This document shows, one piece after another, positions 61,701 through 64,000 of a DNA stretch of 64,000 nucleotides; position 1 is the stretch's first letter; the number at the start of each line of letters is the position of its first letter. This DNA comes from Bacillota bacterium (GTDB taxonomy: Bacteria; Bacillota; Clostridia; Acetivibrionales; JANLFN01), in assembly GCA_023421675.1 (NCBI GenBank), contig JAEZTC010000010.1, positions 1-64,000 on the forward strand. The letters run 5' to 3'. A program made the translations under genes and the position numbers. The notes under the pieces were generated by a model. The model did not search any database and was not told the origin of the DNA. It saw only the letters and a list, made by a program, of their open reading frames with translations.

Positions 61701-63048
61701 CATTCATGAACGTGAGAAGCACGGATTTGACAGAATAATTGAAAGTCCGGTATGTAATAAGGTTCCGTTTACAAAGGAAATGAGAAAGAAACATACCATA
61801 CTTGCACCTCAAATGTCACCTATACATTTTCAGTTTTTGCAGGTGGCATTTCAGAAGTCCGGATACAATATGGAGATCCTTCCTTCAGTAGATGTTAAAG
61901 CTGTAGATGAAGGCTTAAGACATGTTAATAATGATGCATGCTACCCGTCTATTTTGGTTACGGGCCAGCTTGTAGAAGCTTTGAAATCAGGCAGATACGA
62001 TATAGAAAATACTTCGGTAATTATATCCCAGACCGGTGGAGGCTGCAGAGCTACAAATTATATCGGTTTTATACGAAAGGCCTTAAAAGATGCAGGCTTT
62101 CCCAATGTTCCGATAATTTCACTCAATGCCTTGGGCCTGGAAAACAATCCTGGTTTTAAGATTACACCAGGATTTGCAAACAGGTGCCTGATGGCTGTAA
62201 TTTATGGTGATGTGCTGATGAGAGTCCTTTATAAGGTACGGCCGTATGAAAAAATAACCGGTTCTGCTAATCTGCTGTATGAGAAATGGGTTTCTATTTG
62301 TAAAGAATCACTTGGCAGGGCAGGTTTTATAAGGTTTAAAAAGAACATAAGCGGTATTGTAAAAGAATTTGACAAGCTGGAAATAAATAATATTCAAAAG
62401 CCAAAGGTAGGGCTTGTTGGTGAAATATTGGTCAAGTTTCATCCGACCGCAAATAATGATGTTGTAAATGTACTGGAAAATGAAGGTGTTGAAGCGGTAA
62501 TGCCTGACCTTGCTGATTTTCTTCTTTATTGCTGCTTCAATTCCACCTATAAATATAAGTACCTGTCAGGTCGTAAAATAACAAGTATTGCTGCAAAATT
62601 GGGAATAATGGCAATAGAGTTTTACAGAAAGCATATGAAAAAGGTACTTAAGGCAAGCAAAAGGTTTACAGCCCCTCATAACATATATGATATGGCACGG
62701 GAGGCATCAAAAAAACTGTCTATAGGAAATCAAACAGGTGAAGGATGGTTTTTGACAGCTGAAATGATTGAACTGATAAACAGCGGTGTGCCTAATATTA
62801 TTTGTATGCAGCCATTTGCATGCCTGCCAAACCACATAACCGGAAAAGGAATGATAAAGGAGTTAAGAAGAACATTTCCCGATTCAAATATTGTGGCGGT
62901 TGACTATGACCCTGGCGCAAGTGAAGTTAATCAGCTTAACAGAATTAAGCTCATGCTTTCGGTAGCATTTAAAAACCTTAAAGGTACTTCCAATAAAACT
63001 CGTAACGGTTATACTGAATCAAACGAAAAAGAATCTTACACTTCTTGA
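58762..63048 (+). CDS. Two-domain acyl-CoA dehydratase activase / reductive ATPase (BcrAD-BadFG family plus DUF2229)
   Basis: The 1428-residue protein has two ASKHA ATPase modules in a row (LGLDVGSTTVKLAALD, then LGLDAGSTTTKAALIDENG near residue 325) with GTCAGGTGSFIDQMA and ACSSGCGSFIETFA cluster-binding motifs. Then comes a CxxC-type segment, DUF2229/HgdB-like region (ESVCYPAKLTHGHI, GRPYHIDPEINHG) and a C-terminal domain with cysteines (NNDACYPSIL, GGGCRATNY). Predicted role: ATP-driven single-electron transfer to a partner enzyme; no partner is adjacent. The SD AAAGGGGG is about 26 bases before ATG 58762, with a palindrome CGGCAATTGCCG between. Confidence 0.9.
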   Translation: MRRILHLGLDVGSTTVKLAALDKNNQLNYSRYERHFSDIKNTIINLITEAYEELGNGDITFSVTGSGGLSVSKWLGLPFVQEVVACSKAIEIIIPETDVAIELGGEDAKITYFRGGVEQRMNGTCAGGTGSFIDQMASLLQTDASGLNEMAKGYNVIYPIAARCGVFAKTDIQPLLNEGAAKTDIAASVFQSVVNQTISGLACGKPIRGNVAFLGGPLFYLSELRKRFSETLGLNTNQVIFPDSSQMFVAMGAALLSRENTELSFEDIINKLPLLKDISSNEVQRLRPLFVDEAELNEFNSRHEKSKVTRKEFSMHKGACYLGLDAGSTTTKAALIDENGALLYSHYGSNEGSPLNSAIKILKKIYSLLPEGSEIRNSTVTGYGENLIKTALHFDIGEIETIAHYKAADQFLPGVDFILDIGGQDMKCMKIRNGVIDSIMLNEACSSGCGSFIETFAHSLNMSVQDFASEALKSFNPVDLGSRCTVFMNSRVKQAQKEGATVGDISAGLSYSVIKNALLKVIKIRNPKELGERIIVQGGTFYNDAILRSFELISEREAVRPDISGIMGAYGAALIARERYEEGSSTNLLKQEELENLTVEVTMERCKQCSNNCLLTKNLFSSGKAFISGNRCEKGAGAEQHRSDIPNLFDYKYKRVFNYKPLEKDKAFRGTVGIPRVLNIYENYPFWYTFFTELGFRVELSPRSSRKIYELGIETMPSESVCYPAKLTHGHIMSLVNKGIKFIFYPCLPYERKEQEQANNHFNCPIVTSYAEVIKYNMDVLKEKEINFVNPFIPFDNKKRLAKRLYEELKDFNMTFSEVSQAVDRAWLEMDNFQDDIRHKGEEVLRYLEKTGNKGIVLAGRPYHIDPEINHGIPNIITGFGMAVLTEDSVAHLKEVERPLRVVDQWVYHSRLYSAASLVRVSDNLELIQLNSFGCGLDAVTTDQVQEILSSTEKIYTALKIDEGNNLGAARIRIRSLKAAIHEREKHGFDRIIESPVCNKVPFTKEMRKKHTILAPQMSPIHFQFLQVAFQKSGYNMEILPSVDVKAVDEGLRHVNNDACYPSILVTGQLVEALKSGRYDIENTSVIISQTGGGCRATNYIGFIRKALKDAGFPNVPIISLNALGLENNPGFKITPGFANRCLMAVIYGDVLMRVLYKVRPYEKITGSANLLYEKWVSICKESLGRAGFIRFKKNISGIVKEFDKLEINNIQKPKVGLVGEILVKFHPTANNDVVNVLENEGVEAVMPDLADFLLYCCFNSTYKYKYLSGRKITSIAAKLGIMAIEFYRKHMKKVLKASKRFTAPHNIYDMAREASKKLSIGNQTGEGWFLTAEMIELINSGVPNIICMQPFACLPNHITGKGMIKELRRTFPDSNIVAVDYDPGASEVNQLNRIKLMLSVAFKNLKGTSNKTRNGYTESNEKESYTS

Positions 63049-63072
63049 TTGATTTACTTATAAAACGAACAA

Positions 63073-63101
63073 GGGCAGTTGAACATTATGTTCAACTGCC
63101 C
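63073..63101. terminator. Terminator hairpin between convergent genes
   Basis: GGGCAGTTGAACAT and ATGTTCAACTGCCC make a perfect 14-bp stem around a single T; weak T-tracts lie on both sides. Confidence 0.75.
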
Positions 63102-63115
63102 ATTTAATTACGTTT

Positions 63116-63277
63116 TTATTTGCCGGTACGAGTCATCGGCATATACTTGTTCTTACCTTTTTTCTTCTTGGTATTCTTATATTTTTTATCATGCTTTTTT
63201 ATTGACCTGTGCATCGCAAAACCTAATCCTACAAAAACCAAAATCGTAGCTGCAATAATAATTATCTGTGTGCCCAT
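63116..63277 (-). CDS. 53-residue single-span protein with basic lysine-rich tail
   Basis: On the minus strand ATG 63277 opens MGTQIIIIAATILVFVGLGF, one transmembrane span, then HRSIKKHDKKYKN and TKKKKGKNK, ending MTRTGK. SD TAGGAG lies about 12 bases upstream. A frame on the opposite strand is its shadow. It is short enough to be missed by a 60-residue cut-off. Function unknown; small cationic membrane-anchored proteins are common in sporeformers. Confidence 0.65.
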   Translation of the reverse strand: MGTQIIIIAATILVFVGLGFAMHRSIKKHDKKYKNTKKKKGKNKYMPMTRTGK

Positions 63278-63423
63278 TATGTCTTTTTTCTCCTATACTA
63301 AACTTTGCTTTTTTATAAAGCTATTATATTTGTAAATTATAAATAAATCAACAGAATAAATCAGGAAAAAATAAAAGCTCTGAATACAGAACTTTTATTT
63401 TATGCTATAAAATTTTATTTGTC

Positions 63424-63633
63424 TTAAAAACTAGTTAATCTATCATAACTCAGTACATTAATTGATGAATCATGCTTAAGAACCTGTCTGAACTTTGTTC
63501 CCGCAAGTTGATTTTCGTGTCCGCAGCATTCGCATTGAAAGGTCAAACCATTAAGCTTTTCTACCTCATCATCAGGCAGATTTAAAATTACACCGTTACA
63601 GTTATAACATTTTAAAGATTTGATCTTCTGCAC
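63424..63633 (-). CDS. Small zinc-ribbon protein
   Basis: The 69-residue protein has two CxxC pairs, CYNC (9-12) and CECC (34-37), forming a zinc ribbon. GTG start at 63633 follows GAGGAGG. No other domain; probable nucleic-acid or protein-binding adaptor. Confidence 0.7.
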   Translation of the reverse strand: MQKIKSLKCYNCNGVILNLPDDEVEKLNGLTFQCECCGHENQLAGTKFRQVLKHDSSINVLSYDRLTSF

Positions 63634-63905
63634 GCACTTACCTCCTCATACATTAAGATTTAGTCAATTAACAGCGCGAACTAAAAAAGCCGTTATCTGT
63701 TAAATATACTTTTGTATAAGAAAGAATATGACACTAACAACTCACCAAAATATTGTACTAATATAATACCATAAATCGACAAATTAAGCAATGGTTTTAT
63801 TATTCCCCATATTTTAAGGATTGTCATAATGTGGTTTGCGGCAGAATATTATTAAAAAAAACTATATTGAAGCTGCATTAAGCAGTATAAAGGTACGGGG
63901 GAAAA
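63634..63905. other. Intergenic region before last gene
   Basis: AT-rich 272 bases with no ORF. ACGGGGGAAAA near the end is the SD of the last gene. No recognisable RNA or terminator. Confidence 0.4.
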
Positions 63906-64000
63906 ATGAATAAATCCAAGAGGTCAAGAACTTATAAAATTGCATTGATCAATTTCTTAAGAGTATTTATCTTTCTGGTGATGTCGTGTATTGCAATTAT
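63906..64000 (+). CDS. N-terminus of a membrane-anchored or exported protein, truncated at window end
   Basis: ATG 63906 with SD ACGGGGG starts MNKSKRSRTYKIALINFLRV followed by FIFLVMSCIAI, a basic N-terminus and hydrophobic span, i.e. a signal or anchor sequence. The rest is outside the window, so the family cannot be named. Confidence 0.6.
   Translation, partial: MNKSKRSRTYKIALINFLRVFIFLVMSCIAI

Noticed and set aside
63120..63335. 71-codon + strand frame
   Set aside because: It is the antisense shadow of the minus-strand 53-residue gene, which has an SD; the + frame has none.

Overview
This 64 kb window looks like chromosome of a low-GC, anaerobic, mesophilic Clostridia. The gene families and arrangement fit a cellulolytic Ruminiclostridium / Clostridium cellulolyticum-type genome. 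That assignment is inference from AT-rich DNA, strong SD sites, TTGACA/TATAAT promoters, T-boxes, a tandem glycine riboswitch, a Re-type citrate synthase and a benzoyl/2-hydroxyacyl-CoA-type activase; no 16S gene is present.

Layout. 1-10.7 kb: end of a probable REP-associated transposase, a DNA glycosylase, T-box-controlled thrS, hom-lysC, cobU-cobS with an ECF-type S component, an MBL hydrolase and a convergent chemotaxis receptor. 11-18 kb: an oxidative half-TCA operon (Re-type citrate synthase, aconitase, GntR/FCD regulator, eukaryotic-like isocitrate dehydrogenase, Si-type citrate synthase) behind a promoter overlapped by a perfect 24-bp palindrome. 18.0-25.6 kb: an accessory island ending at a tRNA-Glu. 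It holds a flavin reductase, two copies of a convergent-promoter module encoding a 55-57 aa membrane peptide (candidate type I toxin-antitoxin), GC-rich repeat families, a two-gene CBASS antiphage system (HNH-SAVED effector plus CD-NTase) bracketed by inverted repeats, and a DUF4062 protein.

26-34.5 kb: RNA modification enzymes (RsmF-like, RsuA-like), paired half-size TauE/SafE permeases, and a TetR-ABC exporter operon. A divergent HxlR / paired radical-SAM cassette lies between this operon and the stranded C-terminus of a second permease. 34.7-42.3 kb: a CPx-type metal ATPase behind an ArsR/SmtB-like operator, TrmB-like regulator plus lysA, a thymidylate-synthase-like protein and an ABC transporter. 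42.4-45.5 kb: a tandem glycine riboswitch in front of a class V aminotransferase and serA. 45.6-58.6 kb: fabI, recJ, apt, relA, dtd, an MBL hydrolase, hemZ, a second T-box with hisS-aspS, and lepB. 58.7-64 kb: a 1428-residue two-domain activase and small proteins; the last gene runs off the window.

How the parts work together. Amino-acid supply and tRNA charging are sensed at RNA level (thrS T-box, hisS-aspS T-box, glycine riboswitch). The citrate-to-2-oxoglutarate operon appears self-regulated by its internal GntR protein. The island carries the defence genes, with repeat elements marking past rearrangement. The most unusual signals are the duplicated small-peptide/antisense module, the inverted-repeat-bracketed CBASS pair, and the co-transcribed Re- and Si-type citrate synthases. 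All identifications come from reading motifs; no database search was run.
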